Positions 12,101 to 25,439 of a DNA stretch of 64,000 nucleotides are shown in pieces. Location: positions 173,820,037 to 173,884,036 of the forward strand of contig NC_044979.1 in the NCBI RefSeq assembly GCF_008728515.1, read 5' to 3'. The notes below the pieces were generated by a model that had not been told where the DNA came from, made no database searches, and worked only from the letters and a program-made list of their open reading frames with translations. Source of the stretch: Papio anubis. Lineage: Eukaryota > Chordata > Mammalia > Primates > Cercopithecidae. The position numbers were made by a program, and so were the translations under genes. Numbering within the stretch: the first letter of the stretch is position 1; each line of letters begins with the position of its first letter.

Positions 12101-13451
12101 CTGTTAACTTCTAGCAAAATGGCTCAAGGAAATATAGGCACAAACCTGATTCTTGGCTGGCTTCTTTCCACTGGTGGAAAGCTGGTGGAAAAGTGGAGGG
12201 TCCTGTCTAAAAGAGAGTAGATTAGTTAAATCACTGAGTTTTGTTTCCTCCCACCAAACTATGAGTTGTTATTGCAAGATCCCTGAGTCAATGCCAATCT
12301 TTTACCGTCCTGGGAGCTTAAATACATTTGGCAAGCAACACCAAGTTATATGGTTTCCAATACTTAGAGGTATCTGTGAATGCAGATCTTAATGCAGTAT
12401 ATTCTTCTGGGGCTGCATTTTCTGTCTGAAACTGAGAATGTATTTTAGATGATGTGGTTAGCATAGAACATGCTTCATCTCAGGACTCAGCTAGGATAAA
12501 AACAAGGCAGGCACATTGGCCAGTGTCAAGTGTGAAGGCCCAATTTAGGCCCTTACTGTGTTGAAGGCTGCTGGGCAGATGCGAGGACAGACACAGAGGC
12601 CAGGCTCCAGTACAGCCTCAGGGGAAGTCCATGCCAGGGTGTACTTGATCTGGTCTCCCACATAACGTAAATGATCCTGGAGATGAAGGTCCTGCCAAGA
12701 GACCTCCAGGTGACTCCAGGAGTCTTTGAGGCTGTGAATCTTTGCACCATACTTTAAACTAAATTTCTACAGAGCCCCAAATGCCTGTCGCCTCCTCAGC
12801 TCCTTTTGTAAAGGAACATGGGTAAACCATGGACCATTAAGAGTAGACAAAGTTTTGCCAAGTCCTTGGTGCTATGTAGGGAAGAGCTTCTCAGAATGTT
12901 CTACTGGGTCCCTCTAGCTGCAGAGGAGGGCAAATGAGCACCGGGGGTCTGGAGGGATAGCCCGAAGCAGCCCCATAACTTGCATGGAATGTTTTTGAAG
13001 TCTTGTATTTATCTTAATAATTCATGAGAATTTTACATTTCTTTCCATGCTATACCCATATCTATTTTATATTAAATGTAGCATTAATAATTGCCCGAAA
13101 CCTGAAAAAAATGGTGCCCCAGAAAGCTGCACCCACAGTTCTCCTGTAGCCACCCTGAGGGGACATATGTCCCGGTTCGAAAGCACAGATGTACGGTGTT
13201 AATCTCACTGGTTATTCCAGAACCTTCTCTTGCCCACACTTAGAAAAACCACAGGCAGCCAGAGGCTTGAACCTAAGTAACATGCACACAAGTTCAGACC
13301 CAACAAAGGGAAGAATTTCCAGGAGATATTTGCGCACAGACTCAAGAAGCCTTTTAGAAAATGAACAAGCAAAATACCTCACCAAAAGGCAGGGACTCCT
13401 AATATTTTGGATTCTCTGAACACTGATGTAGTATACAGAGATCCTCCCCAG
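12101..13451. other. Intergenic, no gene seen
   Basis: No coding exon, RNA gene or confidently named repeat was found in this interval. Confidence 0.5.
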
Positions 13452-13481
13452 AAAACAAAACAAAACAAAACAAAACAAAAA
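13452..13481 (+). repeat. (CAAAA)n microsatellite
   Basis: About six consecutive AAAAC units. Likely length-polymorphic. Confidence 0.9.
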
Positions 13482-14167
13482 CATTTCTTAGGTCTATGTG
13501 TTCTTTAGAGATTTCCAGAGACCCGAGGCCATCCGTGGACCCCTAAGAATATAAAGATTCCCACTGAGATCCTTTGTGCAAAGGCCCTTTGTAGAGGGCA
13601 TACATTTTCTTTAAATGTTTTGAGCCAGCGTCTAAACATTGAGAAAGTTCACACTGATGTCTGGATCCTGGAGACTTGACAGCTTCGGACCTGCACGATC
13701 TCATGGCTCCATGGAGGGGAGGAGCAGCCGCTGCCCCTGCAGCTGGGATTCCTCGTCCCCTCTGCCACACCACCCCCATTCCTCCTTCACAGAACCCGCC
13801 AGCCCCTGTGGCACCTTAACTGGTGACTCTTGTCATGCCATTAGGCCATCATCGGGGACATCAGGCCCTGACAGTGGACAAGAGCCATCTGGAGTCCATG
13901 CCGGTCATCACCTGCCCCAGCTGACCTTCCACCCAGACCTGCTGCTGGGCTGTGGTTGGAGAGAAGCTGGGTCAAAGAAGCGGAAAAATCTGCAGATACA
14001 TCCAGTACTGGCAGCATTGGTTGTAGTGAAGGAGTTCAATCCTCTATACGGGGAGGATTCTCCCCACTCCACTTGGAATGGAGCCATGAGGGTGAGTGGA
14101 GGGTCAGAGCCTGCCGCAGTCATGGGGCAGAAACAGCTTCCCGTACAACATCGGCACCCTCTCTTGG
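13482..14167. other. Intergenic, GC-richer segment
   Basis: Somewhat GC-richer DNA that leaves a chance 191-codon open frame from 13,639 running past 14,168. No homology, splice context or CpG island supports a gene. Confidence 0.5.
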
Positions 14168-14585
14168 GACGGTGCTGGCTGCAGCAACAAATTAACACAA
14201 ATAGGCTGACTTAAAACAACAGAAATGTATTCTCTCACAGTTCTGGAGGCCAGCAATCTGAAGTCAAAGTGTCCACAGGGCCATGGCACCCTCTGGAGAC
14301 TCAAGAGGAGAATCTATCATTTGCCTCCTCCAGCTTCTAGTCTCTCCAGGCATCCATTGGCTTGTGGCTGTGTCACTCCAATCCCTTCTTTATGTCTGTG
14401 TTTTCTCTTCTGAAGACTCCTGTCATTGGATTTGAGGCCCACCTAATCAATCCAGGATGATCTCATCTGGAGATCCTTCCCTTAATTATGTCTGAAAAGA
14501 TGTTTTTTTCCAAATGAAGTCACATTCACAGGTACTGGGGATTAGGACTTGGACGTATCTTTTGGGGGTCACCATTCAACCCACT
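14168..14585 (-). mobile_element. MLT1C/D-like MaLR LTR
   Basis: The plus strand shows CTGCAGCAACAAATTAACAC, TTAAAACAACAGAAATGTATT, CACAGTTCTGGAGGCCAG, GGGGATTAGGACTTGGACG and a terminal CATTCAACCCACTAC, which is the reverse complement of an MLT1C/D LTR. Target-site duplication not resolved. Confidence 0.75.
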
Positions 14586-14771
14586 ACCCAGCTTCTTCTC
14601 AGCCATTGGCATATGTCATAGGCAACAGCAGCCCCTAATAACAAGGGTCAGTCATGGAGGTGGCTTTGCCGGTGTTCATGGTAAAAAGTGCCCTCCATGA
14701 GCAAGACCTGACTGTGGAGGAGAATACAGAACCACATCGCAACTTACTTACTCGGATGCCCTTTAACCACA
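14586..14771. other. Short intergenic spacer between LTRs
   Basis: Nothing recognised. Confidence 0.4.
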
Positions 14772-14976
14772 GTGGAGCAGGAGAGAGAGAGAGACAAGGG
14801 GAAAGTGCACACACTTTTAAATGATCAGATCTCATGAGAACTCACTATCACGAGAACAACAAAAGGGGAAGTCCGCCCCCCATGATCCAATCACCTCCCA
14901 CCAGGCCCCTCTCTCAACACTGGAGATTACAATTCAACGTGCGATTTGGATGGGGACACAGAGCCAAACCAGATCA
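14772..14976 (-). mobile_element. Truncated MST-type MaLR LTR
   Basis: It matches the LTR at 22-403 over the part with CTCATGAGAACTCACTATCA, CCCCCCATGATCCAATCACC and GAGCCAAACCAGATCA. The other half of the LTR is missing. Confidence 0.8.
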
Positions 14977-15343
14977 GAGTAGAAACAAAAAATACTGGAC
15001 CAATAAACAGATGGAACATTTCCCCAGATCAGGCAATTTTCCCCAGGTCAGGGAGGTATTCTGTTGGGGTGTGGGGAGGAGACTGGGATAGGTCAGCAAG
15101 ATCCCAGGAAGGGGGCAGCTGCCTGGTCCTCTTAAGTACTTGAAAAACGTATCTTCACCCCAAGTGGAGCTTTGAACCTCAGGCCTGATTGCCCCGAGGG
15201 CCAGCCAATGGACTGTAATGTATATGGACTGATGATGAGGCCCAATGAGGACCAGAGGATCCACTCCTGCCCCCACCCCTCTCAGCAGTTCCACAACCTA
15301 CATATGTCCCTGAGACCATGATCTGGTCACAGAGTAAGGAGAG

Positions 15344-15723
15344 TGCCTTGGTTTGCTAGGGCTGCCCCGACAATCCACAGATTGTTCAAAGGTGGCTTCA
15401 ACAACAGACCTTTTTTGTAGCAGTTCTAGAGGTCAGAAATCCAAGATCAAGGTGGCACTGGGCTATTTCTGAGGCCTCTCTCCTTGGCTTGTGGATGGCT
15501 GTCTTCTGCCTGTGTCTTCACACGGTCTTCCCTCTGTGCCTGTCTGTGTCCTCGTATCCTCATTACAACACTTATCATATGGATTTAGGGCCCACTCTAA
15601 TGATCTCATGGTAACTGATTGCCTCTTTAGTGGTCCTGTCTCCAAATACCATCACACTCTGAGGTACTGCAAGTTAGAACTTCAACAGAAGAATTTTAGG
15701 AGGTCATAGTTCAGCCCTTTACA
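15344..15723 (-). mobile_element. MLT1B MaLR LTR
   Basis: The plus strand runs GGTTTGCTAGGGCTGCC, CAGTTCTAGAGGTCAGAAAT, CCTCTCTCCTTGGCTTGTGG, CACACGGTCTTCCCTCTGTG, CTGTCTCCAAATACCATCAC and ends TTCAGCCCTTTACA. This is a nearly complete reverse-complement MLT1B of about 380 bp. Confidence 0.85.
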
Positions 15724-15910
15724 AAGAGGAACTTTCAGAAAATGATCCAGCTTGGTGAAGAAATTGTTCTTTTGAAATAAAATTTAAGTCAATAAAAAAC
15801 ACAGATTTCTCTTTTGTATACACCTCGGGACGTGGACTGATTCATGTCTACTGGCCCCCACAGGTGCCTTTTCCCCAGGCAGGAAGGTACAGATCCTGGG
15901 TGGGGCACAG

Positions 15911-15946
<36 letters not shown>
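15911..15946 (+). repeat. (GT)n microsatellite
   Basis: About 17 uninterrupted GT dinucleotides. A likely polymorphic marker that also opens spurious Val-Cys / Thr-His reading frames. Confidence 0.95.
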
Positions 15947-15948
<2 letters not shown>

Positions 15949-17151
15949 AAAGAAAATCTCCAGGTGATTCTCAGTCCCTCCCACAGAGGCCCACTGCTGT
16001 GCCAAGTGGGCACAGGGCAAATCCCAAATCTCTTGCTCAGTTATAAGACAAATAGTCACTAGGTGCCTTCTATAGGCGAAGCATTGTGCAAGGCACCTGG
16101 AAGAAAACTAAAGTATGTGGCCTGCCCTTACCTGTTATGTACAGCAAGGCGCTCGGTCAAAGCAAAGAGAGCCCAAAGGCATTCCCATGCTTGGTGCTCC
16201 AGACCTCCTTGTGCGCTCACATGCCCGCGCTCTTTACTCTCATCCAGGTTCTTTCTCCGTCCCTAGATTTGCTAAGAAGTATACTATGGATGGGTCAATT
16301 TTTTACAAAGAAGAGTGGGAACTTCCTCCCCTCAAGGGAAATAAGTGTCCTGTGGTGTCAAGGAATAAGGGGAGTGAGGAATAGGACTTTGTGGTAAATG
16401 CTTTAACTCGGATGTAAGAGCTCAAGTCTGGCATGGCTGCAATTGAATGGATACTATTGTCCCAACTTTGCAGAAGACTCTGTATATCCTAGTTTGGGAT
16501 CCCCTAAAAGTGGACCTTGAGACAAAGATTTTCTATGCAAGCAGTTTCTTGGGCAGGGATCCAAGAAGCACGGTGAGGAAGAGGGGAAGAGGGGCTGGGA
16601 AGGGGAAGGGATCAGTACAGGACACCTAGTGAGTGGGCTACTGCTGCAGGCATATGGTGCTCAGTCCTACTGGGGACTCTGAAGCCTAGGGCCATGAGCT
16701 CAAGTAAGCATGCACTGGAATAAGGAGAATCCCCAGATCTTGTAAGATTGTTGTCCACAGAGTCTGAATTGACATTGTTAGCTGGGGACATTACGGAAGC
16801 CAGGTAATACATGGAGTCCTGGCCCATGTCTAGCTTACAGTGGATTTGTTTGACTCATAGACCACTGAGTGGTTGTTTTCCTAATTACTCAACAGAGAAT
16901 TGGAATGAAAATGCTTGGTGGTTGTCAGAAGTCTCACATTGGAACCTTGACCTGTAGCATAGGAGTTTTAATACTGGGGAAAGCCAAATAGAAATCCAAT
17001 CCCTGTCCTTGGCCAAAATAATTTTTAAAAAAGCAAAATGCATTCCCAGAAGAACAATGGAGCTTAGTGGTACCACCAGAAATTTGAAGAAGGCAGGGGT
17101 GGTATCACTGCTATATCCCAATTTAATCTGTTAGGGAGGCAGGAGCCCAGG
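15947..17151. other. Intergenic, no gene seen
   Basis: Includes a purine-rich run around 16,570-16,612. No gene or named repeat is supported. Confidence 0.5.
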
Positions 17152-17640
17152 TGAGCCAATGCGACACCATTTTAAAATCAATTCCATCTTAAAACTGGCA
17201 AGGCACATTCCTTGCCAGTCACGACCCGTGGTCCTGAGATGTTTACAGCTAAGGAAGCAGCTCAGTGATGCTACAAGGACACACTCCTATAACAACGAAA
17301 AGTCCAGATGTCCCAATACTCATATATGTTTTCAAGATAATTATAGTTACACTTTGATGTACTTACACACTAAAATGTCAAGGATAGTTTTCTTTAAATC
17401 AATAGAATAATTTTGTCATGCTGTCAGCCCACCCGTATGTGGGCACAACTTAGTTTAGTCTCTACATAGACAAAACCCCTATATAAAAAATTAAACTTAA
17501 AATAAAGATGATACATTCCTCTGCTTGCTTCCTGAGAACACCCTACTCTGTAATGGAGTAGTTTCTAATAAACTTGCTTCTTTCACTGTGCTCTGTGACT
17601 TGTCTTGAATTCCTTCCTGCATGACATACAAGAGTCCTCT
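17152..17640 (+). mobile_element. ERV1-type solo LTR, family not assigned
   Basis: It contains GCGACACCATTTTAAAATC, a CTTGCCAGTCACGACC block, then TAATAAACTTGCTTCTTTCA, an LTR polyadenylation region typical of gammaretrovirus-like LTRs, followed by TGTGCTCTGTGACTTGTC. I recognise it as a dispersed human LTR but not its name. Boundaries approximate and no target duplication fixed. Confidence 0.65.
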
Positions 17641-17929
17641 TTTGCGATCTAGATTGGGACCCCATTTTCCAGCAACAAATCCATCAGTATGGCCACTACA
17701 GAAATCAGAGGGTCATGGAGATGACAACGGACTATCACATACTCAAGCAAGTAGTAGCCTCCATTGTAGCAACTGTGCCGTACATGGCAAAGAGAGATTA
17801 ACGCAGCCTTTAGACTATGGTGTGCACAGGGGTGCTGCCCTTGACCTGGAAATGTGTACTTTGCCCTCTGTGTCAGCAAAAAAGACCAGAAGTAGTTCCC
17901 CTTCATGTGGGACTGATATAGATTTCTCC
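17641..17929. other. Intergenic spacer
   Basis: Between two LTRs. Nothing recognised. Confidence 0.4.
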
Positions 17930-18190
17930 TGAGGCCTCTTTCCTTGGCTTGCAGACAACCACCTTTTCATTGTTTCCTCACTTGGTCTTTCCTTCGTGTG
18001 CACAGATCCCTGGTGCATCGCCCCCTTCTTATAAGGACGTCAGTCATACTGGATTAGTGTGCTACTCTTATAACCTCATTTAATCTTAATTACCTCTTTA
18101 AAGGCCCTATCTTCAAGTACAATCATATTGGAGGTTAAGGCTTCAACCCCTGAATTTGAAAGGGGAGGGACAAAATTTAGTCCATAAGAG
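17930..18190 (-). mobile_element. Partial MLT1A/B LTR
   Basis: CCTGAGGCCTCTTTCCTTGG, CTTCTTATAAGGACGTCAGTC, TTAATTACCTCTTTAAAGGC and TTTAGTCCATAAGA match the half of an MLT1 LTR that is also present at 15.4-15.7 kb. Confidence 0.75.
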
Positions 18191-21100
18191 GCACCATGTC
18201 ACAGATAGAATGACTCAGCCAGTTATGATCAGCCACCTCAATTCTGGCACAAGTTACTCACAGAGTAGCCAAGGTGACAGAGAAGGAGGTTGAGGTTGTG
18301 CCTGGACCCAACAGCAGGGGCTCCCGCTCATCAAGGCTGATCTAGCTACGGCTGCTGCTGCACGTCCAACCCATCAGCACCAGAGACCAACAGTGACACA
18401 GAGACCTGCCTAGCCCAAGTGTGTGCCCCCTCCCAGGGGACGAGTGTCACCAGTGACTGGCTTCTGCATGGGTATTTAGGTTCAGCCCCTTTTCTTCATT
18501 CTGGGATAACTCTGATGGATCATTCCAGTTATGCAGCTCCTGTGGAAGCAACTGAGGTCTCAGTCATAGCACCATCACAGGTCAGCTTCTCTCTCTGCCC
18601 ACTTCTGCCAGCCTCACTTCCTTACATGTGTATCTCCCAAGAACACTCCCCAGTAAACCTTGGCACCCAGCTCTCAGAGTCTGCTTCCAAAGCACCTATG
18701 ATAAAACAGTAACCTTTCTAAAACTGATCTGAGAGTGGGCCTGCTTTCAGAATAGTCCTTTCCCCACTATAGAACAATGGTGCCCCTCACCTACTTTAAA
18801 TATTTCTGTGGCTCATTAACCTAGTTGAAATACACACCTGGCGTTCTACAAAAGGAATCGAAGTATTGTCTCAAAAGACTATCTTCATGATTAATCAAGG
18901 TGCATTGAGCCATGGGACCTCCAAACTTTCCCTTACTGAGAGATACTTCTGCTAATGGTGAAGCTTGGTATTAAAAATAATGTTTAGACCTGTTTTGTGA
19001 CATTCTGAATGTAGAACAGCCAAAGCCATTTAGATTAGTGTCATTTGTCCTCATAAATGTGAATAGAATGCTTTGTGGGACTACCAAATTCTTTAAGACA
19101 CATTATATAAAATGTGCAGATAATCTTAAGAGATTTCTTTTAGAGTTGGTGTGTTTCATTCAATAAACCTGTTTTATCAAATCACATAATATTTATTTAA
19201 TTGTCACCAATCATTCTTTTATTTCATCATATAGAATATTGCATATGTGTCTTATTTTTTACCAAGAAATGAACTTTCTAAAACTTATGAAAACATTTAG
19301 ATGTTAACTTACAAAAATACACAGCGATAGATAGATTTTTTCCTTATTCTCTTAAGGTGTATGTGGAAAATAAAGTATAAAGATCAATGGAAAAACTAAT
19401 ACCCTCCTGCCTGCCCATGTTTTCAGGCAATTAATAAATAAGAGAAAAGAGGAAGCAAAGAGACAACAAAAATATATAATGACATCTTTTCACATGGGGT
19501 GGGGGAGAAGCACCACCTCCCCTCCAACAGGGTACCCACACCTTCCAGATTACCTGGGTAGATCTCAAATTCCAATACTCTGATCTGCCATCCTCAGAAG
19601 ATCACGTAGGACCGTCAGATACCTTGTCTGTTTGGGGAAAGGGTATGGAACACAGAGTCCCAATAATCACACACCTTCTTACCCAGCCTACAATGGCTTC
19701 AGAGCACAGAGGCTGTGGTCCCCTTGGCTTCCTGACCAGGTGCTCCTGGTTGGCCTTCCCCCAGCACTTCCCAGCAGACCTGGTTCCTGGCAGTGACGCC
19801 TTTGCTTTTCTTCCAGGTCTATTTTTGCCCAGAGTCGCCAATTCCCCACCACAAGTCTTCGTTCTTTTCCCCCAAGGACCTTCACTGGTTTTCCCTAAAG
19901 GGGTTTTCCCCTGCCCAATCCTGGTGCCTTTGAGTCACAGCCAGCGTCCTTGCCAGGGGGCCACCAGCCCACTCTGCTAGCTGACCAACAATCCTGTTTT
20001 TGGGTCTAAGGAAAAGTGCCTCATGTGATCATCAGAGCTTGAGCCAGAGGACATATACGGGCAGGGCTTAGACCAAGGGCCAAAGGCAACAGGCCCCAAG
20101 TGAGGGCAGAGATGGGAAGTCATCGGTAGTCACTGCTGCTCCAGGCACCCACCTGGGAGGGCCTGCATTGCCCCATGAGTGACCCAGTAGTCCCATTCCT
20201 CTGGATATAGCAAAATTAAGAACCTTAGCCTTGAAGAGGTCAGGAGGCTTAAAGGGACATTTCCGAAGTTGGGGTCTTTGCACTTGAAGTTATGCAAGTA
20301 GTTGAGCATTAGATGTCTTACTCTTAAACCTTGTATGTTCTCCACCAAAAGGTTTGAAGCCTGGTAAAACTCTCGAAAAAATGCACATCATTGTGGTAGC
20401 CACGTCTTCAATTAGCCCCTATCCATAGAGCAACATTTTAGCTCAGTGACTGCAAAGACACCCTCTCTTCTTATTTTATCCCTAATGCTTAGGTTGCTGC
20501 TGGCACCTGAGAAGTATTAAATATTGATGGCATGAATGATCATTCTGACTTGAAAGGGCATTTATTGAACTTTTTACTCCATCACACACAGTAAGCCCTT
20601 GATTTTTATTTCTTCCGCTCTAATTTCTCAGAGCTTGCAAAGATTTCCTTGCAGGGCATCATTGCCACCTGAGTAAGAAAGGAAAGCTGCCCTCACCCCA
20701 CTCACCTGTTCTCCTTTTGATCGTATACTCTCGTGTTCTCCAGTGCATCAAAGTGGTGACCTTCTTCTAATCACAGACAAGTACAATAGGATTGGAAAGT
20801 GTCATGTTTTGGCAGATGAACCTGTTTCTATAAGGATCCTGAAAAGACCGAGGTATATTTATTACCCTCAGTTTCTTTCCCTGACTTGCTCTTCACTCTC
20901 TGATGGCCCAGCCTTGGCATATCTCCAAGAGCAGCTGTTGGCAGGTCTTTTGCCCCAGGAAAAAAATTTCAGCTCCGTATTACTCAAGTTGTGCCTAAAG
21001 ATGTTGGTCATTAGCCACTTCACTCTCTCTCACCTGCTTGTGAAATATGGGTTGGATTCCTTCCGACATGTTACATCCCCAGTTGAACTCCTAACGCAAA

Positions 21101-22376
21101 TAGGAATCTATGGAGAGATTTGACCCAGGAGTTTATGACCTGGCTGGGAGGGAAAATCTTCTCCACAAACATCTTCTCTAATTGTTTTGTATCTTTCCCA
21201 TCTCAACATTCCCACTTCCTAAAGACTTTCATGAAATAGAAGCACAATTTTTGATTGAGCATCCAGTCTGTCTACTCTCTGGATCCCTTGTTACCAATAT
21301 ACTTATAATCCCATTTATAACTAAGGAGTTTAGTTATAAACTAAACTCCTGCATTTCCTCAGGAGGTGTTGGCCTCATAAATGACCCGCAAACAAGGAAA
21401 GTAGATCTTCCAGGAATGGCAGGAATCACGCATGAGAAGACTGAAGGGTCAGCTCTTTAATTGGACCGTCTCAATTGTTTGGACTGTTAAACAATCTTTT
21501 TGCTCAGTCTTTCCCGCTTTATAGTAATTAAATAGTTCCTCCCACATCCTCAACAAAGTCAGACACAGCAGCTTCACTGGGGGAAAAAGACCACTCTTGA
21601 CTTGGGTGAGAAATGTTCTTCCCCACCCATGAGGAAGGCCCAGCAGCGAATCCTCCCACTGCTGAGATTCGAGCAGTTATTTCTGCTAACACTGCCATCC
21701 CGTCTCTCTCCAGAACCCCTTCTCTGTTATCAAGTTGAGCAAAGCCAGGAAAAAGTAAGCCGGTCAAGTGTTTACTTGGTTGGTGAGTGTTGATAAAATG
21801 TTGGCCTCTGTGTGGTTCTGGACGAGACATGCACCCCCCGACCCAGCCAGCCTCGGGCTACAATGAGAACCAAGGAGCAGGTGATAGCTCTGAAACAACA
21901 CCCAGTCCCAGGTTTTCAGCCCAGTGTTTGCTCACTTATCCCAGATGCTTGACTCACGAGGGACCGTGTTTATACTGGGTCTGTCCCAGGGTCACTTTGG
22001 TTGAGTGGTATTCATTGGTGCGGGTCCTACAGCAAGAGACCAGGTCCTGATGCCAAGACAGATTAGGAGTTTGCTAACGGGAAAGAAGAGGAAGAAACAA
22101 AAAGAGTGGCTCCAAGTCACGTAAGTTGCCAGGTTGCTGAGCTGACTTGAGCTTGTTTCTACTTGCGGAAAACTGAAATCAATCTCTGGTCCGGTTGAAA
22201 TAATCTTCAGACTGTTTGAAAACCATAGTTGGTGGCACGGATTTACAGACGTCTCAGCAGATTGGAGTGCAGGAGAGCAGAGAGTAAGTGGGTTAAGATA
22301 TGAGCCAGCTTAAAACTTCACTCAGTGGAAACTGGAGCCCCGTCTTTCCAGAGAGGCAAAAAATGAAAAATAATAA
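18191..22376. other. Intergenic, mostly unassigned
   Basis: About 4.2 kb without a recognised gene. AT-rich around 18.8-19.4 kb. A perfect 12-bp hairpin lies at 21,324-21,350. Several open frames of 60-126 codons show no domain or exon context. Confidence 0.5.
21324..21350. repeat. Perfect 12-bp inverted repeat
   Basis: AGGAGTTTAGTT and AACTAAACTCCT separated by only ATA. A compact perfect hairpin with no neighbour that explains it. Confidence 0.9.
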
Positions 22377-22406
22377 TTGTGATGATGATTGTGATGATGA
22401 TGATAC
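22377..22406 (+). repeat. Interrupted (GAT)n microsatellite
   Basis: About nine GAT/TGT triplets (GTGATGATGATTGTGATGAT). Short and impure. Confidence 0.7.
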
Positions 22407-24359
22407 GTTAAATAAACCTTCTTGGAGCTTTCTGCTGACTTCTTCTGCTGGTGCCTGCACTTTCTGCCTCCCTGGAGGTTCCAACAAACATTCTGACTCT
22501 AAAAGGAAACCCTCTGACTCCAAAAGGATAGCCAATTATCTCAAGTTTTACAGCATGAATAATCTACTTGGACAATAAGAGGACTCCAGATATTTGCACA
22601 AAAATTAAACCACCACACAGAAGGGTATCATCCCTCTGCCTGGCCTCCTTCTCCCTAAAAGCCTGAACAGTGAACAGACTTGAGTGTTGAACGATCCCTG
22701 TTTCCTCCTGTTCCACCATGAGTGGGTACCAAGGTCTCAGGCATGGATGGGACCAGCCTCTCCATGTCCTCTCAGTTTGAGGAGGGAGGTGCTATCTGTT
22801 GTGCCTCCCTCGATAGGAGAAATCAAGCATGCGCTGAAACCCCTGACAAAGAAAAAGTTGCTGAAAAGAAGCAAGGTCTGTGGGTCCTACTGCTGCTGCA
22901 CATTTTGCAAAGATAAATATTACATAGTCACTCAGTTTGGTAGGAACTTTGCTCACAAGAATAGGAACTGGAGGGGTTGGAAAACAAAACCTCCAATGGA
23001 AAAGGCTAAATTCCTTTTATCTTCATTCTTTATTGTTAACTACTTAAGCCACATAATCCCCTTAGTGTCAGGTATCCCAGGCCAAGAATCCTATATACCC
23101 AGGCACATCACCACCCCTGCACCATCAGGCCACGTAATACTAGAGACTCATTCAGATAAAACTCTTTCCAGACTGATTAATTGGTGATCGAATAAGTGGG
23201 GGAAGGGATAGGGGAAAGGGCAGAATCAGTAAATGAGAAGAGAATTCAGGAAGCCAAAATTAGCATGGCAGGTACAATGGCACCTGCCCAGATCCCCTCA
23301 CGATGAAGGACAGATGGCCGCAGCTGCCAGAAGGTGTATTATCCCCTTCAGCAAATGGCTGCAGTTGCACAGAGATGCCTGACTAGGCCATCCCACAACG
23401 GACAGATCCAGGCAGGTGTATAAAGGTAGCACTGGGTCATTTTAACCCAATGCTGAACAATGCTGCTAAGCCTTTTTACCTCCTGAGCTTCCTTGGCGTC
23501 CGCTGAGGCTGTCTCCTCTGCATCACTGCCCTCTTTTTGCAAGTTAACAAACAAGGAGAGTAATGACTCTACCTGACATGTGAGTCATCGTGAGGATTTC
23601 TTATGACTGTGGATGCAAATGTGCATGGGAGATGGTAACATCCCATCTGCTAGTGACATTTCCGTCTTCTCCAGCCAAAGCTTGGAAAGACAGCAGGACC
23701 TTGAAAACAGCAGCCAGAAAGGCAGCCGCTTCCACCCTGACCTTCAATCCCTAGGTTGAGGAAGTCCTTGCAGGGAGGAGTTAGCTGCTAGAAGTCATGG
23801 GAGAGGGGAGGGTACTATTTCATGAAACTCTCATGCCATAGATCATATTGAGCACCTACCACCTATGTGTTAAACTCCAGGCCAGTGCACACACACAGGG
23901 GGATGGAAATTAACTAACAAGTCCTGCAAACAAATAAAAACCTCCCACAGGGACATGAGCCAAGTAACAGGAGTTACAGAAGGCCTCCCTGAGGAAGTCA
24001 CACTTGAACTGAGAACTGAATGACAAGAAGGACGTATATTGACAAAGAAGGGAGAGAAGGTGATTGCAATCTGAGATGAATGAGTCCCAAGAAGTCCTCG
24101 TGGTGAGGGGAGCAGAGAGCAGAAGGCCTGGAACACGAGGGTGAAGCCAGGAGAAGTTGGGAGGCAAGAGGTGAAAAGGGGCTGGGGAGAGGATGAGGGC
24201 CACGTTGAGCAAGTCCTGGCAGGTCAAAGACTATTCGCTTTATCCTGAATACGGTGAGGAGTTGTGGAAGGGCCTTAAGCAGCAGGCAGATGGTTATACT
24301 GGCTGCAGAGGGAAGGATGGATGGCAGGGAGGTCAGAGTGGGTAGCATTAATGACCATG
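22407..24359. other. Intergenic, no gene seen
   Basis: The part 23,860-24,330 has the look of an old mammalian interspersed repeat (CACTTGAACTGAGAACTGAA, GGGCCTTAAGCAGC) that I cannot name. The 167-codon open frame at 22,684-23,187 has no supporting homology. Confidence 0.45.
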
Positions 24360-24840
24360 ATCTTTGGTTGATTTACTACGTGCTTGGCAGAGTTCTAAGT
24401 GTTTAAATGAAGCACAGGCACCCAATAAAATAGGTACCATTGGCCAGGTGCAGTGGATCACGCATGTAATCCCAGTACTTTGGGAGGCCAAGGTGGGTGG
24501 ATCGCCTGAGGTCAGGAGTTCGAGACCAGCCTGGCCAATATGGTGAAACCCTGTCTCTACTAAAAATACAAAAATTAGCCAGGCATGGTGGTGGGTGCCT
24601 GTAATCCCAGCTACTCAGGAGGCATAGGCAGGAGAATCACTTGAACCCAGGAGGCAGAGGTTGCAGTGAGTCGAGATCGTGCCATTGCACTCCAGCCTGG
24701 GTGCAGAGCGGGACTCCGTCTCAAAAAATAAAAGGTACTATTATGATTCCCATTTTAAAGATGAAGACATGAATATACACAGAGAATAAACAAACAAGAT
24801 GCCAAACAAGCTGTCTGGCTGCAAAGCCACACACGTAACT
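24360..24840 (-). mobile_element. MIR SINE interrupted by AluS
   Basis: The left part GTGCTTGGCAGAGTTCTAAG and right part CCCATTTTAAAGATGAAGAC are two halves of one reverse-complement MIR, separated by the AluS at 24,442-24,731. Confidence 0.75.
24442..24731 (+). mobile_element. AluS element
   Basis: A full dimeric Alu from GGCCAGGTGCAGTGG through GACTCCGTCTC and a short A-rich tail. Near-identical direct repeats around AGGTACCATT (24,432-24,441) and AGGTACTATT (24,733-24,742) mark the insertion. Sequence variants suggest AluS. The element is transpositionally dead by age. Confidence 0.92.
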
Positions 24841-25439
24841 ACACAATACTACATGGTGGGTAGACCAGATGGACGGCTATTTCAGTGATCCAGATTTGAG
24901 TGACAGCAATGGAATTGGAAAGAAGTGGATGGATTTTCAAGCGTGTAGGAGATCAAAAGAAAAGACAGAACTCAATTACACTTTGGCCACAGGGATGTGG
25001 GGAGATGGTCTCTGGGAGAGTGATGGGGTGGCAGTGGGAGACACTCACTGAGATATAGGGGTCCAGAAGAAAACCAGGGTTGCAGTATCAGGACAGGGGC
25101 AGGAGGTCGGGGACAGCATGAGTCCACTGGGACCTGCAGAGATCTGAGATGTCCTGGTGACATATTTAGTAGTGTCATATTCTTTTAAGGAGACCTGGTT
25201 TTATTCTCCTACAAGATTCTGGCTCTTTCTAGTTGACTACGATCCATCTGGAATAGTTATCTGTTTAATATAATCTGGCTCCTGTGCACACAGGGAAAGG
25301 AGCCACTGTCTCCCTTAAAATCCCCTTCCAGAAGCAAGAGCATCCTTGCCCTTCCTCAGCCCAGCACATCATCATGCAAAATCATCATGGGAAGCAGGAC
25401 AGTCCCTGCTATGCAAGAGGAGGAGAGTTGAGCATGAGG
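24841..25439. other. Intergenic, no gene seen
   Basis: Nothing recognised. Confidence 0.5.

Noticed and set aside
13639..14214. 191-codon plus-strand open frame
   Set aside because: No recognisable domain, it runs into an MLT1 LTR, and a second frame on the other strand is equally open.
22684..23187. 167-codon plus-strand open frame
   Set aside because: No domain, no exon signals and low-complexity basic stretches; probably chance.
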